From Heliomicrobium undosum (lineage in GTDB: Bacteria > Bacillota > Desulfitobacteriia > Heliobacteriales > Heliobacteriaceae), in contig NZ_WXEY01000001.1 in NCBI RefSeq assembly GCF_009877425.1, forward strand, positions 1 to 64,000: a DNA stretch of 64,000 bases, in the 5' to 3' direction. A program made the position numbers and the translations under genes. The notes under the pieces were generated by a model, which searched no databases, had not been told where the DNA came from, and saw nothing but the letters and a program-made list of their open reading frames with translations. Shown here in pieces: positions 24,650 to 33,891 of the stretch (positions are counted from its first letter, which is position 1; each line of letters opens with the position of its first letter).

Positions 24650-25576
24650 TTATATCACCTTTGCGCCGACGGCGCAGGGTTTTAATTCTTTCGTCACACA
24701 GGAAACACCGTGGCGGGCGAAGGTTTCTTCCATCGCCTTGGCCACTTCCGCCGTGTTCTCCCGAGCGAAGGCGATCAGCGTCGGACCGGCGCCGCTGAGC
24801 ACGGCCGCCAGCGCGCCCGCCTCCCGGGCGGCGGCGAAGACATCGCCCATGCCGGGAATCAGCGGTTCCCGGTAAGGCTGGTGCAGGCGGTCTTCCATCA
24901 CCTTTGCCAGCAAGTCCCAGTCGTTATGGATGAAGGCCATGATGACCATGCTCGTGCGCGACACGTTGAAGACGGCGTCCTTGAAGGGCACCTGCGGCGG
25001 CAAGGCGTTGCGCGCTTTCTTGGTGGCCAGGGGAAAGTCGGGGATGGCGACGATGGCGCGCATCCCGTAGGGCGGCGGGATCTTGCGGCTGACCACCTCG
25101 GTCCGGTCGCCTTCGGCGATCATGGCCGAGACGACGACGCCGCCGAAGAGCGCCGGCGCCACGTTGTCGGGGTGGCCTTCAAAGCCGGTGACGATCTCCA
25201 GGATCTCCTGGTCGCTGAGCCGGTTGCCGCAGAGCTCGTTGGCCGCCACGGCGCCGCCGACCAGCGCCGCCGCCGAGGAGCCAAGGCCCCGCGCCACCGG
25301 AATCTCATTGATCAGTTTGAGCCGCAGCCCGGCCGGCGTCCGCCCGGCCAGGTCGTACACCTGGCGGACAACGCGCAAGACGATGTTCGTCTCGTTTCTG
25401 GGGATGCTGGCCGCGCCCTCCCCCTCCACGTCGACGACAAAGCCCTCGCCCGTTTCCGTCAGTTCCACATAGTTGTATAGATCCAGGGCCATGCCCAGGG
25501 TGTCAAAACCGGGCCCCAGGTTGGCCGTCGTCGCCGGGACGATCACCCGCACCGTGGGAGAGGCGGCTTCTCGCAT
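24650..25576 (-). CDS. thrB: Homoserine kinase
   Basis: This 308-residue GHMP kinase has the substrate motif VPATTANLGPGFDTLGMAL, the ATP-binding loop PVARGLGSSAAALVGG and the C-terminal VLSGAGPTLIAF. It phosphorylates homoserine for threonine synthase, encoded two bases upstream on the same strand. Part of the pheB-like, hom, thrC, thrB operon. Confidence 0.95.
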   Translation of the reverse strand: MREAASPTVRVIVPATTANLGPGFDTLGMALDLYNYVELTETGEGFVVDVEGEGAASIPRNETNIVLRVVRQVYDLAGRTPAGLRLKLINEIPVARGLGSSAAALVGGAVAANELCGNRLSDQEILEIVTGFEGHPDNVAPALFGGVVVSAMIAEGDRTEVVSRKIPPPYGMRAIVAIPDFPLATKKARNALPPQVPFKDAVFNVSRTSMVIMAFIHNDWDLLAKVMEDRLHQPYREPLIPGMGDVFAAAREAGALAAVLSGAGPTLIAFARENTAEVAKAMEETFARHGVSCVTKELKPCAVGAKVI

Positions 25577-25578
25577 GG

Positions 25579-26628
25579 TTAAAAAACCTCCCGCAGAACA
25601 GCCTCTTCTGTGGCCGGCACCATGATCGGGCCGCCGGACACCGTTTTGATCGCATTGTCAGGGTCTTTCAAGCCGTGGCCGGTGAGGACGCAGACGATCT
25701 TCGCCCCTTCGGGCAGCACACCGGCCTTGCGCTTTTTAATCACGCCGGCCAGGGAAGCGGCCGACGCCGGTTCGCAGAAGATGCCTTCCTGAGAAGCGAG
25801 CAGGCGGTAAGCCTCGAGGATCTCTTCGTCAGTCACATAATCGATAAAGCCGCCGGAGTCGCGGGCTGCCGCCACGGCGCCCTGCCAGGAGGCGGGGTTG
25901 CCGATGCGGATGGCCGTAGCCACCGTTTCCGGTTTTTCAATGACCCGGTCAAAGACGATGGCAGCGGCGCCTTCCGCCTCAAATCCGATCATCTTGGGGG
26001 TCTTGTCCACCTTGCCGGCTGCTTTCCACTCGACAAAGCCCTTCCAGTAGGCGGTAATGTTGCCGGCGTTGCCGACAGGGATGGCCAGGTAGTCGGGCGC
26101 GTCGCCCAGTTGCTGGCAGACCTCGAAGGCGGCCGTCTTCTGCCCTTCGATCCGGTAGGGGTTGACCGAGTTGACCAGGGTGATGGGGTGTTTGGCGCAG
26201 ATATCGCGGACGATCTTCAGGGCTTCGTCGAAGTTGCCTTCGATGGCGATGACCTTGGCGCCGTAGATCAGCGCCTGGGCCAGTTTGCCGAGGGCGATCT
26301 TGCCTTCCGGGATGATCACAATGCACTTGATGCCGCAGCGGGCGGCATAAGCGGCGGCGGCAGCGGAGGTGTTGCCCGTCGAGGCGCACATGATCGCCTG
26401 GGCGCCCTCTTCAACCGCCTTGGCGACAGCCATGACCATGCCCCGGTCCTTGAAGGAACCGGTCGGATTGAGGCCTTCGTATTTGAAGTAGAGTTCAGCG
26501 CCGATTTGTTGGGAAAGCCGCGGCGCCGCGATAAGGGGCGTGTTGCCCTCGCAGAGCGACACCATGGGCGTCTTTTCGGTCACCGGCAGAAAGTCTTTGA
26601 ATGTCGGAATGATGCCTTGCCTATTCAT
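25579..26628 (-). CDS. thrC: Threonine synthase
   Basis: The 349-residue PLP enzyme contains [11 protein letters not shown], the PLP lysine motif GSFKDRGM near residue 60, the [19 protein letters not shown] phosphate-binding region, and ends near the family's short form length of about 350. It converts phosphohomoserine to threonine. It lies between hom and thrB with gaps of 22 and 2 bases, a classical threonine operon. Confidence 0.95.
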   Translation of the reverse strand: MNRQGIIPTFKDFLPVTEKTPMVSLCEGNTPLIAAPRLSQQIGAELYFKYEGLNPTGSFKDRGMVMAVAKAVEEGAQAIMCASTGNTSAAAAAYAARCGIKCIVIIPEGKIALGKLAQALIYGAKVIAIEGNFDEALKIVRDICAKHPITLVNSVNPYRIEGQKTAAFEVCQQLGDAPDYLAIPVGNAGNITAYWKGFVEWKAAGKVDKTPKMIGFEAEGAAAIVFDRVIEKPETVATAIRIGNPASWQGAVAAARDSGGFIDYVTDEEILEAYRLLASQEGIFCEPASAASLAGVIKKRKAGVLPEGAKIVCVLTGHGLKDPDNAIKTVSGGPIMVPATEEAVLREVF

Positions 26629-26650
26629 ACTATGTTCTCCTCTCGCTGAT

Positions 26651-27940
26651 TCAGCCGCGTTCGACGCGGATTACGCTGCCGACGCGCTCGACGATCGGCA
26701 TATCAGACAGGATGTTTAGCGCCTTCTGCAGATTGTCTTCCTGGACGGGGTGGGTGACCAGCACGATCTCGGCGCTGTCGCCGATCGTCTCCTGCTGGAT
26801 CAGGGTCTGGATGCTGACGCCCTGGTCGCCGAAGACGCCGGCGATGGAGGCGAGGACGCCGGGCTTCTCCGTCACCACTAGGCGCAGGAAGTATTTGCAC
26901 ACGATCTCGCCGATGGGGCGGACCGGCTTCTGGTGGTAGCAGGTGCAGGAGATGCGGCCCGTATGGCCGTTGATGATGTTGCGGGCCACATCGATGATAT
27001 CGCCGACGACGGCGCTGCCCGTCGGCATGTCGCCGGCGCCGCGGCCGTAGAACATCGTCTCGCCGACAGCGTCGCCCTTGACGAAGATGGCGTTAAAGGC
27101 GTCGTTGACGGCGGCCAGGGGATGGCAGTCCGGGATCATGGCCGGGTGGACGCGGGCCTCCACCTTGCCTTCGATCTCCTTGGCGATGCCGAGCAGTTTG
27201 ATCGTATAGCCCATCTGTCGGGCGTATTGGATATCGCGGGCCGTCACCTTGGTGATCCCCTCGACATACACGTCGTTCAGTGTGATCCGCGAGTTGAAAG
27301 CGATGGAGGCGAGGATGGCCAGCTTGCGGGCGGCGTCGAGACCTTCCACGTCGGCCGTCGGGTCTGCTTCGGCGTAGCCCAGGGCTTGGGCTTCCTTCAG
27401 CACCTCGCCGAAGTCGCTGCCTTCCTGGGTCATCTTCGTCAGGATGAAGTTGGTCGTGCCGTTGATGATGCCCTTTAACTCTTCAATCCGGTTGGCGGTC
27501 AGGCAGACCTTGAGGGGGCGGATGATGGGGATGCCGCCGGCGACAGAGGCTTCGAATTCCAGGTCCAGTTCCTTGGCGTCGGCCAGTTCGAAAAGTTCCC
27601 GGCCATGGACGGCCATCAGGTCCTTGTTGGCGGTGACGACGTTCTTGCCCGCTTTCAGGGCCGATTTGATATAATCAAGGGCGGGATGAATGCCTCCCAT
27701 GAGTTCGACGACGATGGAGATCTCGGGGTCTTCCAGGATGTCGGCGGGATTGTCTGTCAACAGGGCGGGATCGACGACAACAGGGCGCGGTTTTTGCAGG
27801 TTGCGGACGAGCACCTTTTTGACCTGCACCGGCCGGCCGAGCCGCTGGGCGATATCCTCCACCCGGTTTTGCAGGATGCGCAGCGTTCCGCCCCCGACCG
27901 TTCCCAGACCGAGCAGACCGACCATGATGGGTTGTTTCAT
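26651..27940 (-). CDS. hom: Homoserine dehydrogenase
   Basis: The 429-residue enzyme has the NAD(P)-binding loop [12 protein letters not shown], the catalytic block [30 protein letters not shown], and a C-terminal ACT domain from about residue 350 ([23 protein letters not shown]). It reduces aspartate semialdehyde to homoserine; the ACT domain suggests threonine feedback. The ATG at 27940 has GAGGTG eight bases before it, and the nine-residue upstream extension is rejected. Confidence 0.95.
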   Translation of the reverse strand: MKQPIMVGLLGLGTVGGGTLRILQNRVEDIAQRLGRPVQVKKVLVRNLQKPRPVVVDPALLTDNPADILEDPEISIVVELMGGIHPALDYIKSALKAGKNVVTANKDLMAVHGRELFELADAKELDLEFEASVAGGIPIIRPLKVCLTANRIEELKGIINGTTNFILTKMTQEGSDFGEVLKEAQALGYAEADPTADVEGLDAARKLAILASIAFNSRITLNDVYVEGITKVTARDIQYARQMGYTIKLLGIAKEIEGKVEARVHPAMIPDCHPLAAVNDAFNAIFVKGDAVGETMFYGRGAGDMPTGSAVVGDIIDVARNIINGHTGRISCTCYHQKPVRPIGEIVCKYFLRLVVTEKPGVLASIAGVFGDQGVSIQTLIQQETIGDSAEIVLVTHPVQEDNLQKALNILSDMPIVERVGSVIRVERG

Positions 27941-27979
27941 CGGATGCACCTCACTTATTCCTCTCACTTGTTCCGCTGT

Positions 27980-28432
27980 CTATTCCTCTTCGCTGCCCAC
28001 CAGTTGGGCGCTGCGGACGCCTGTCAACTGCCTCAGTTCGGCCAATAGCCGCGGCAGGTCGACGGACATCCGGCTCCTGTCCAACACAAAAGCCACAGGC
28101 GCAAGGCCTTTTTCCGGAACCGACTGGTTGATCGTTAGGATGTTGCCCTCCATCGCCGCCACCGTGTTCAGCACCCGCGAGAGGATGCCGGGGTGGTGTT
28201 CGAGCAGCAGGCTGACCGATACGATGTTGGACCGTCCAGGTTCCCGAAAAGGCAGAACGCCATCCTTGTATTTATAGTAGGCGCTCCGGCTGAGACCCAC
28301 CTTTTCGACAGCTTCGCTCACCTTGGTCACCTCGCCCTTGGCCAGCATCTCGTTGACCAAGGCCGTCTTCAGGATCGCTTCTGGGAGGATGTCTCCGTCG
28401 ACCAGGTAGAAACGCTTTCCCCCATCGTTCAT
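27980..28432 (-). CDS. ACT-domain regulatory protein, PheB-like (UPF0735)
   Basis: The 150-residue protein has an N-terminal helix-turn-helix-like segment (VSEAVEKVGLSRSAYYKYKDGV) and a C-terminal ACT domain (LEHHPGILSRVLNTVAAMEGNILTINQ). Members are often called PheB or UPF0735 and are found beside hom in Firmicutes. Their role is probably amino-acid-responsive regulation, but it is not established. The ATG at 28432 follows GAGGTG by six bases. It is the first gene after the promoter at 28482-28511 and so leads the threonine operon. Confidence 0.88.
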   Translation of the reverse strand: MNDGGKRFYLVDGDILPEAILKTALVNEMLAKGEVTKVSEAVEKVGLSRSAYYKYKDGVLPFREPGRSNIVSVSLLLEHHPGILSRVLNTVAAMEGNILTINQSVPEKGLAPVAFVLDRSRMSVDLPRLLAELRQLTGVRSAQLVGSEEE

Positions 28433-28481
28433 GATTTCACCTCTGTCCATCTGGGGAGGAATGTTTCTCTGTATGGTAGAC

Positions 28482-28511
28482 ATTATATCGGTTTTATCGG
28501 CTGTTCGGCAA
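28482..28511 (-). promoter_or_regulatory. Promoter of the threonine operon
   Basis: The minus strand reads TTGCCG, 18 bases, then TATAAT. Transcription would start about 40 bases before the PheB-like gene, leaving no room for a riboswitch or T-box leader. Confidence 0.65.
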
Positions 28512-28584
28512 CCCCAATATGAAGATTCATACAATTTCCTCTTGCGCCGGCTTGTGAGGCCTACTTTCCAGAATCACTTGAATA

Positions 28585-28620
28585 AAAATGAGGCTCTCCC
28601 GGAGATGGGGAGCCCCATTT
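28585..28620 (-). terminator. Terminator after crtN
   Basis: An imperfect stem joins AAATGGGGCTCCCC with GGGAGAGCCTCATTT on the minus strand, followed by TTATTC. It sits about 50 bases after the crtN stop. Confidence 0.7.
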
Positions 28621-28668
28621 GTTACCACAACTTATGTTACAGGCTTCTTACGGAGGGCGCAGCGCGGA

Positions 28669-30252
28669 TTACACTGCCGTTTTCGGCCACCGTACGGCCT
28701 GATCGCCGCTATCCTTCAGGATGAGATCGGCAGCTAATTTGCCACAGGTCATGACGACGGGCACGCCGCCGCCGGGGTGGACGCTGGCGCCGACAAAGTA
28801 GAGGTTCTCCACCTCATCGGAGGAGATATGGGGACGGAAATACCCCGACTGGAGCAGCGTCGGCGCTAGACCAAAGGCAGCGCCCTGGTAGAGGTTAAAG
28901 CGCTGTTGGAAGGTGTGGGGCGTGTAGACTTTTTCAAATTCGATGTGCCCCCGCAGGCCGGGAAGGTCTGCCTGTTCCAGTTTGGTCATCACCTTTTCCC
29001 GGTAGCGCGGCAGTTCTTTCTCCCACTCTACGCCACTGGTCAGGTTAGGCACGGGGACAAGCACATAGATGACTTCCTTGTTCTCCGGCGCCACCGACGG
29101 ATCGATCCGCGTCGGCGCGTACAGGTAGATGGCAGGATCGTCAGGCAGGATGCCCTCTTCAAAGATCTGGTCCAAGGTCTCTTTGTAGTCGCGGGTAAAG
29201 TAGATGTTATGTACGTCCAGATTCTCGTAGCGGCGGTTGACGCCGAGGTAAAACATCAGGGCGCCGCAGGAGTTGGTCATGCTCTCCAGCTTTTTGGGGG
29301 TGTACTTGCCCCTGTGCTCCGGCGCGATCAGCGTCTCCATGGATGTGGGGAAGTCGACGTTGGAGATGACCACATCAGCATAGAGTTCTTCACCGCCGGC
29401 CAGGCGCACGCCGCACGCCCGACCGCCTTCGATAAGGATGGATTGGACCGCCGCGTTCAGCCGCAGATTGCCTCCGAACTCGTCGAGCAAGCGGACGAGG
29501 GCCTTGCCGATGGCGTTCATGCCCCCTTTCGGGTACCAGACGCCGCTGACGCCATGCTCCACGTAGGCGATGATCGTGTAGATCGAGGGGGCGTCAAAGG
29601 GTGAAATCCCCAGGTAGATGGACTGGAAGGTGAGGGCGATACGCAGTCGCTCATCTTTGATGAAGCGGCTGATATCGGCATACATGTTGTTCAGCGTCTT
29701 CAACTGCACCATGCCGGTGAGCGTGTCGACGGTCAAAAACTCTTCCAACTTGTTCAAAGGCTTTTCGATAAACTTCTTGCGCGCCGCCATGTAACGGCTG
29801 TGGATTTGGGAAAGGAATCGCAGGTACCCGTCCACATCGTCGGGGTTGATGCGGCGGATCTCATCGAGCAACGCCTTCATGTCGCTCGGCAGGGCAAGAA
29901 CAGTGCCGTCCTGGTAGTTGAGCCGGTACAAGGGGTTCAGGCGGACCAATTCTACATAATCTTCAATGTTCCGGCCCACCTCGGCAAAAAACTCGCGGAA
30001 GACATCATCCATCATCATGATGGTGGGGCCGATGTCGATGGTGTATCCTGCCTCTTCGATGGCGCCGAGTCGACCGCAGGGGGCGGCTTCCTTCTCAAGA
30101 ACGGTCACGTCCCAGCCCTGATAGGCCAAACGGACGGCTGCGCTCAACCCGCCGGCGCCGGCGCCGATGACGAGCGCTTTTTTTCCATTAACGTCTTTTG
30201 CCGATTCCTTCAGGGAATCTTTGGCGGGGTTTTCCCTAAAACCATTTCCCAT
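28669..30252 (-). CDS. crtN: Carotenoid desaturase, CrtI/CrtN family
   Basis: The 527-residue flavoprotein has the dinucleotide-binding loop VIGAGAGGLSAAVRLAYQG near residue 30, the CGRLGAIEEAGYTIDIGPTI block, and the C-terminal LYFVGASVHPGGGVPVVMTCGK signature of CrtI-type phytoene desaturases. In Firmicutes the C30 version (CrtN) makes 4,4'-diaponeurosporene, the carotenoid of heliobacteria; C30 versus C40 cannot be read directly. The start ATG at 30252 has GGGGTGAAA upstream. No crtM synthase is adjacent and the gene has its own promoter and terminator. The ~20 residues before the Rossmann strand are a hydrophilic extension. Confidence 0.88.
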   Translation of the reverse strand: MGNGFRENPAKDSLKESAKDVNGKKALVIGAGAGGLSAAVRLAYQGWDVTVLEKEAAPCGRLGAIEEAGYTIDIGPTIMMMDDVFREFFAEVGRNIEDYVELVRLNPLYRLNYQDGTVLALPSDMKALLDEIRRINPDDVDGYLRFLSQIHSRYMAARKKFIEKPLNKLEEFLTVDTLTGMVQLKTLNNMYADISRFIKDERLRIALTFQSIYLGISPFDAPSIYTIIAYVEHGVSGVWYPKGGMNAIGKALVRLLDEFGGNLRLNAAVQSILIEGGRACGVRLAGGEELYADVVISNVDFPTSMETLIAPEHRGKYTPKKLESMTNSCGALMFYLGVNRRYENLDVHNIYFTRDYKETLDQIFEEGILPDDPAIYLYAPTRIDPSVAPENKEVIYVLVPVPNLTSGVEWEKELPRYREKVMTKLEQADLPGLRGHIEFEKVYTPHTFQQRFNLYQGAAFGLAPTLLQSGYFRPHISSDEVENLYFVGASVHPGGGVPVVMTCGKLAADLILKDSGDQAVRWPKTAV

Positions 30253-30276
30253 ATCTTTCACCCCAAAATCAAACTT

Positions 30277-30295
30277 AATAATCGTTATCATTATT
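30277..30295. promoter_or_regulatory. Fur-family-like operator in the crtN promoter
   Basis: A near-palindromic 19-bp site, AATAATCGTTATCATTATT, matches 14 of 19 bases of the classical Fur box as I recall it. It covers the predicted crtN start site just downstream of the -10. Fur, PerR and Zur boxes are similar, so the regulator is not resolved. Confidence 0.55.
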
Positions 30296-30298
30296 TAT

Positions 30299-30327
30299 AA
30301 AATAGCAAATTCATCAGACATATGCAA
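30299..30327 (-). promoter_or_regulatory. Promoter of crtN
   Basis: The minus strand reads TTGCAT, 17 bases, then TATTTT, with TGC just before the -10 (extended -10). It is about 45 bases upstream of the start codon. Confidence 0.6.
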
Positions 30328-30360
30328 TGCCTGGAAATAGGACGATCGTCCTATTTATGT

Positions 30361-31077
30361 TCACCCGGCTTTTCTCTTTCGCCCCAGCCAACCGGCGAAA
30401 AAAACAGCGACAGCCATCACCGCCAGGGCGGTGACCGCCAACAGTTGCGTCGGATGATACCATGCCCGGATCTCGAAAAACTGGATCGGGCGCTGGAAGG
30501 CGGTCAAGATGCCTGTTTCCTCCGGCAGACCGAGGTGGAGGACATATTTTCCCCGCTCCCCCGACTTGTCAAAGACAGCGATGTAGTAGTCGGCTTCGGC
30601 AGGAAGACGGAACTGAAAGGCTTGGGTCAGCCAGAACCGGGCGCCGGACACGGCGTCATCGAAGTCGCGTTCCCGCGCCGCCGGCTCAATCACATGGGCG
30701 CCAAGGCCGTTAGGGACGGTGAAGTAGGCGCCGTCGCGAGCATCCATTGGCAAGCCCGGGCCGATGACAGCAATGGAAGGACGAAACTTCTCCAATCCAT
30801 CCAGTTGCGGAACGGCCATCTCCAGGCGCAATTCGTCGCCGCTTTGCCCGTGAACAGTGAAGTAGTCCGTCTGCCCGGCGTGAAAGAGCCTTCCATAAAT
30901 GCGCGTGCTCCGGTCTAAAGGCAGCACCGGCGCGTCAGACCGGATGGATGTGAACCGGTGGGCAGGAAAGAAGGTCTCGAAGGCCTGCGACGGCGTGACG
31001 AAGAGGAAGGGCAGTGTCAGTGATAGAACCGCCAACCAGACATACAACCCCACTTTGAGAAGCGGCGTTTTTTGCAT
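30361..31077 (-). CDS. Secreted/membrane-anchored protein with PPC-like beta domain
   Basis: The 238-residue protein has a signal peptide (LYVWLAVLSLTLPFLFVTPSQA). A beta-rich region follows with the pattern GRLFHAGQTDYFTVHGQSGDELRLEM, resembling bacterial pre-peptidase C-terminal domains. A single membrane helix (LLAVTALAVMAVAVFFAGWLG) and a short basic tail end the protein, so most of it faces outside. I do not recognise a named family. The ATG at 31077 is preceded by GGAGGGGG. It is divergent from the Tat-signal protein gene with 171 bases between, and the two may act together at the envelope. Confidence 0.65.
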   Translation of the reverse strand: MQKTPLLKVGLYVWLAVLSLTLPFLFVTPSQAFETFFPAHRFTSIRSDAPVLPLDRSTRIYGRLFHAGQTDYFTVHGQSGDELRLEMAVPQLDGLEKFRPSIAVIGPGLPMDARDGAYFTVPNGLGAHVIEPAARERDFDDAVSGARFWLTQAFQFRLPAEADYYIAVFDKSGERGKYVLHLGLPEETGILTAFQRPIQFFEIRAWYHPTQLLAVTALAVMAVAVFFAGWLGRKRKAG

Positions 31078-31157
31078 CTTCCCCCTCCTCCCCCGGCGAT
31101 TCTGATCGATTTTTCGTCGGATAAGCAATTTTTTTGTGCCTCGCGCTCGGCAATGTT

Positions 31158-31166
31158 TGCTATACT
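31158..31166 (+). promoter_or_regulatory. Extended -10 promoter of the Tat-signal protein
   Basis: TGC followed by TATACT lies about 85 bases before the ATG at 31249. No clear -35 is seen. Confidence 0.45.
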
Positions 31167-31248
31167 TTATTTGTTACATTTAAATACAAAACGTCTAAAT
31201 ACAAAAATCGCAGTGACGAACAAATACCATCATCAAGGGGAACCGTGT

Positions 31249-32682
31249 ATGTTGGACCGTTCTTTCAACCGCAGGACCTTTTTGGGCCTGGCTGTCGCTT
31301 GCGGCGCCGGCCTGGCCGCCTACGGGTTGCGCCGGCGGTTGTCGATAGAGCCGGCGCTGGCCAAAAATGAGATCCCGGAAGATCCGATGGCTGAACCGCT
31401 GCCGATCAACCAACCGGGCTATTGGGTCGATCTCTCGGGGTTCCGGCTGAGCCGGCGGAAGTTTCCCTATCCCTACAAAGCCGCCGTCACCATCACCTCG
31501 GACATCGATGGCTCCACCTTGGACGAGTTCGGCGCCATCCACGAATACCTGAACAGCCGGGCCATGACCGCCATGGGCCAAGGGTTGGGGTTGGATATCG
31601 CCGATTCTTTCTGGATGTACAACGCCACCGATGTGGCAGCCAAGGTCCATCCCGACGGACGCGACCTGACCGCTCAGATGACCTATTGGAAAGGAACGAG
31701 CGCGACGCCTTACTGCGCCGAAGCCATTAGCCATTACCTGCGCTGCGGCTGGATCGATTCCATCCACTCCTACGGCGACTTCACCCGCACCGACCCGGCT
31801 GATGTGCGCTTCGCCCGCTCTTTGGCCGAAGCGGCTGCAAAGGAATGGCGGCGAACGGGGATGGACAAGCGCTTCGAGATCTGGATCGATCACGGCAATA
31901 GCGCCAACGTGCAGAACTTCGGCGGCGCCGACCGCGACGGTCTTCACTACCAGGCAGGCGATGACCCGGCCTCCCCCTATTACCACACGGACCTGTTGCC
32001 GAACATCCGCTTTGTCTGGGGATCCACCCGGGGTTCTTTCGAATCGCGGCTCTGCCGCCCTAGTCTGCTGTACCGGCGCACGCTTCGTGACGGCAAGCGC
32101 CTGTGGGGCTTTTACCGCTACACAAATGAGGGATTGGACGGAAAAAACAGCCCCCGCTGGATCTGGAGCCCCCACCTGCTCAAGGAGCAGTTGAACCCGG
32201 AAAACTTTCGCCAGTTGAAAGAAAGCGGCGGCTACGCGGCCTTCGCGCAACACCTAGGGGGACCCTCCAACCTGAACCCGCCCTTTCGCCCTCTTGAATA
32301 CGAACCCCTCCAGTTGCTCGCCCGCGAACAGGAGCAGGGGGAGATCCTGGTGGCCCGCACGTCACGGCTCTTGCGCTACAACTTGGCCGACCTTTTCGTA
32401 CGCTGGTCGGCCGCCAGAGACGCTGCCGGCAACGTAACCATCGACATATCGGCCATCGACGACCCCCACCGGGGAAGTTACATACCCACCGTAGACGACA
32501 TCCGCGGCATCACCTTTTCCTGCAGCGACCCTTTTCTCGCGGTAATTTCCCTGAACGGAACGCCACTTGAACCTGCGCTTGTCAGGCGCCACCGATCGGA
32601 TAGGACAGGCTTCGGCGCCATCGGTGTCGCCTGGCACAACGCCGATAAAACCAATTACCGGATCGATGATCGAAGACGGTGA
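31249..32682 (+). CDS. Tat-exported protein, possibly polysaccharide deacetylase-like
   Basis: The 477-residue protein opens with a twin-arginine signal: NRRTFLGL followed by a hydrophobic stretch (AVACGAGLAAYG). This predicts export by the Tat system, so the protein probably folds with a cofactor before crossing the membrane. The mature part has AAVTITSDIDGSTLDEF near residue 80 and IDSIHSYGDF near residue 165, reminiscent of the metal-binding Asp and His segments of NodB-type deacetylase or related barrel folds, and a conserved-looking EIWIDHGNSANVQNFGG. I cannot assign a reaction. AAGGGG lies eight bases before the ATG. Longer in-frame starts lack a ribosome site and would bury the signal peptide. 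Confidence 0.68.
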   Translation: MLDRSFNRRTFLGLAVACGAGLAAYGLRRRLSIEPALAKNEIPEDPMAEPLPINQPGYWVDLSGFRLSRRKFPYPYKAAVTITSDIDGSTLDEFGAIHEYLNSRAMTAMGQGLGLDIADSFWMYNATDVAAKVHPDGRDLTAQMTYWKGTSATPYCAEAISHYLRCGWIDSIHSYGDFTRTDPADVRFARSLAEAAAKEWRRTGMDKRFEIWIDHGNSANVQNFGGADRDGLHYQAGDDPASPYYHTDLLPNIRFVWGSTRGSFESRLCRPSLLYRRTLRDGKRLWGFYRYTNEGLDGKNSPRWIWSPHLLKEQLNPENFRQLKESGGYAAFAQHLGGPSNLNPPFRPLEYEPLQLLAREQEQGEILVARTSRLLRYNLADLFVRWSAARDAAGNVTIDISAIDDPHRGSYIPTVDDIRGITFSCSDPFLAVISLNGTPLEPALVRRHRSDRTGFGAIGVAWHNADKTNYRIDDRRR

Positions 32683-32774
32683 CTTTTTCCTAACCTTTCC
32701 CTATCCCCCTTCATAGTATGGTAGCGAAATCGAGACTTCTGATTTGCCGCCGACTTGGAGGGGGATTCGTTTAC

Positions 32775-33722
32775 ATGTCAGATCGCACATATTCTCGTGG
32801 TCCCGAAGAAACAAGGGGCGTTGCGCCGGCGCAACGGCAACCTGATTGCCGATACGCCTGCCCGCAGGAGCCCTATTTGCTTCAGGCCATGCATCGTCAA
32901 GTCTGCCGGATGGTGCAGGATCGCTACGCCGAAATGTATTCCCGCCTATACCACGATATGCGGGGTACGGTCTCGGACATGATGGGGACAATCGATCAAC
33001 GGGGCTATTGCTCAAGCTTGGTTGGCTCATCCCTCCCCGGATATCCAGGCATGGTCCCCTCCCCTGGGTCCGCTCCTTGGAGCGGGCCGGCATCCCCTGT
33101 TCCGCAGCCGTGGTTTCCCATGCCGGTCACGCCACGCGCGCCAGAAAGACCAACCCTTCCGGGCGCCTACCCTTTGCCGGACTATCCCTCCCCTGGGGAA
33201 CAACCGGCGGAGTGGATGCCCGGAACTGAACCGTTGCCGACGCCCTTTCCGGCTCCCGGGATGATGCCGACTCCGGCGCCGTTGCCGGCTCCCGAACTGT
33301 TGCCGGCTCCCGCTCCGGCTCCGGCTCCCGTTCCAGCTCCGGCCCCCACTCGCCCCCCCTGCAGCCGGCCGCTCCCGCGTCCCAGCCGGCGTCCGACGCT
33401 GATTATCCCGATGAATTCGGAAGAGAAGCCCGCGCCCACCTCTTCGATCAAGGTGACCTTTGGCCCTGATTCTGCGCAGACGATAGCGCCTGCGGAGGAA
33501 CAGGAGGATGTCCTTTCGGCCGCCGTCACGAATGACGACATTGACGCTCCAGCAGAAGAAGCGGTGATGACCATGAGCGACACCGAGGAGATTACGGAAG
33601 TTATGGAGGTTACGGAAGAGAACGCCGAAGAAAGCACCGAAGTGAGCACATTGGAAATCGACGAAGAAAGCAGCGACGATGGCGCAAAAGGGAGTCAAGA
33701 AGACAAGGAAGATTCACAATGA
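32775..33722 (+). CDS. Low-complexity Pro-rich/acidic protein of unknown function
   Basis: The 315-residue product has three parts. The first ~75 residues are ordered and contain Cys and Tyr (PQEPYLLQAMHRQVCRMVQDRY). Next comes a Pro-rich stretch of about 130 residues with PAPxPAPxPAP repeats. The tail is very acidic and rich in Glu, Ser, Thr and Val (EEITEVMEVTEENAEESTEV). There is no signal peptide or membrane helix. I do not recognise a family; a spore-coat or matrix role is a guess. GGAGGGGG lies 11 bases before the ATG. The stop codon is built into a strong terminator, showing that this frame is the transcribed gene. Confidence 0.65.
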   Translation: MSDRTYSRGPEETRGVAPAQRQPDCRYACPQEPYLLQAMHRQVCRMVQDRYAEMYSRLYHDMRGTVSDMMGTIDQRGYCSSLVGSSLPGYPGMVPSPGSAPWSGPASPVPQPWFPMPVTPRAPERPTLPGAYPLPDYPSPGEQPAEWMPGTEPLPTPFPAPGMMPTPAPLPAPELLPAPAPAPAPVPAPAPTRPPCSRPLPRPSRRPTLIIPMNSEEKPAPTSSIKVTFGPDSAQTIAPAEEQEDVLSAAVTNDDIDAPAEEAVMTMSDTEEITEVMEVTEENAEESTEVSTLEIDEESSDDGAKGSQEDKEDSQ

Positions 33723-33771
33723 AAAGGCGTAAGCCCTCCGGCTGACCAGTCGGGGGGCTTACGCCTTTTCA
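33720..33771 (+). terminator. Strong terminator of the Pro-rich gene
   Basis: TGAAAAGGCGTAAGCCC pairs with GGGCTTACGCCTTTTCA, a 17-bp perfect stem that begins at the stop codon of the gene. Confidence 0.93.
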
Positions 33772-33808
33772 TTGATGCTATTCGATGATGAACGATCTTG
33801 CTTCCGAA

Positions 33809-33837
33809 GTGACAAAGCAATGGACAACCCGTATACT
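33809..33837 (+). promoter_or_regulatory. SigA-type promoter of the glycosyltransferase gene
   Basis: GTGACA, exactly 17 bases, then TATACT; the start site would be about 48 bases before the GTG start codon. Confidence 0.65.
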
Positions 33838-33891
33838 TTCCGGGCATTTGCACTAAAATGGATATATATGGCAGTATTGGAGTGAGATGCT

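Noticed and set aside
33240-33360. Short DNA repeats as a mobile element or CRISPR
   Set aside because: They simply encode Pro-Ala-Pro repeats in a continuous reading frame.
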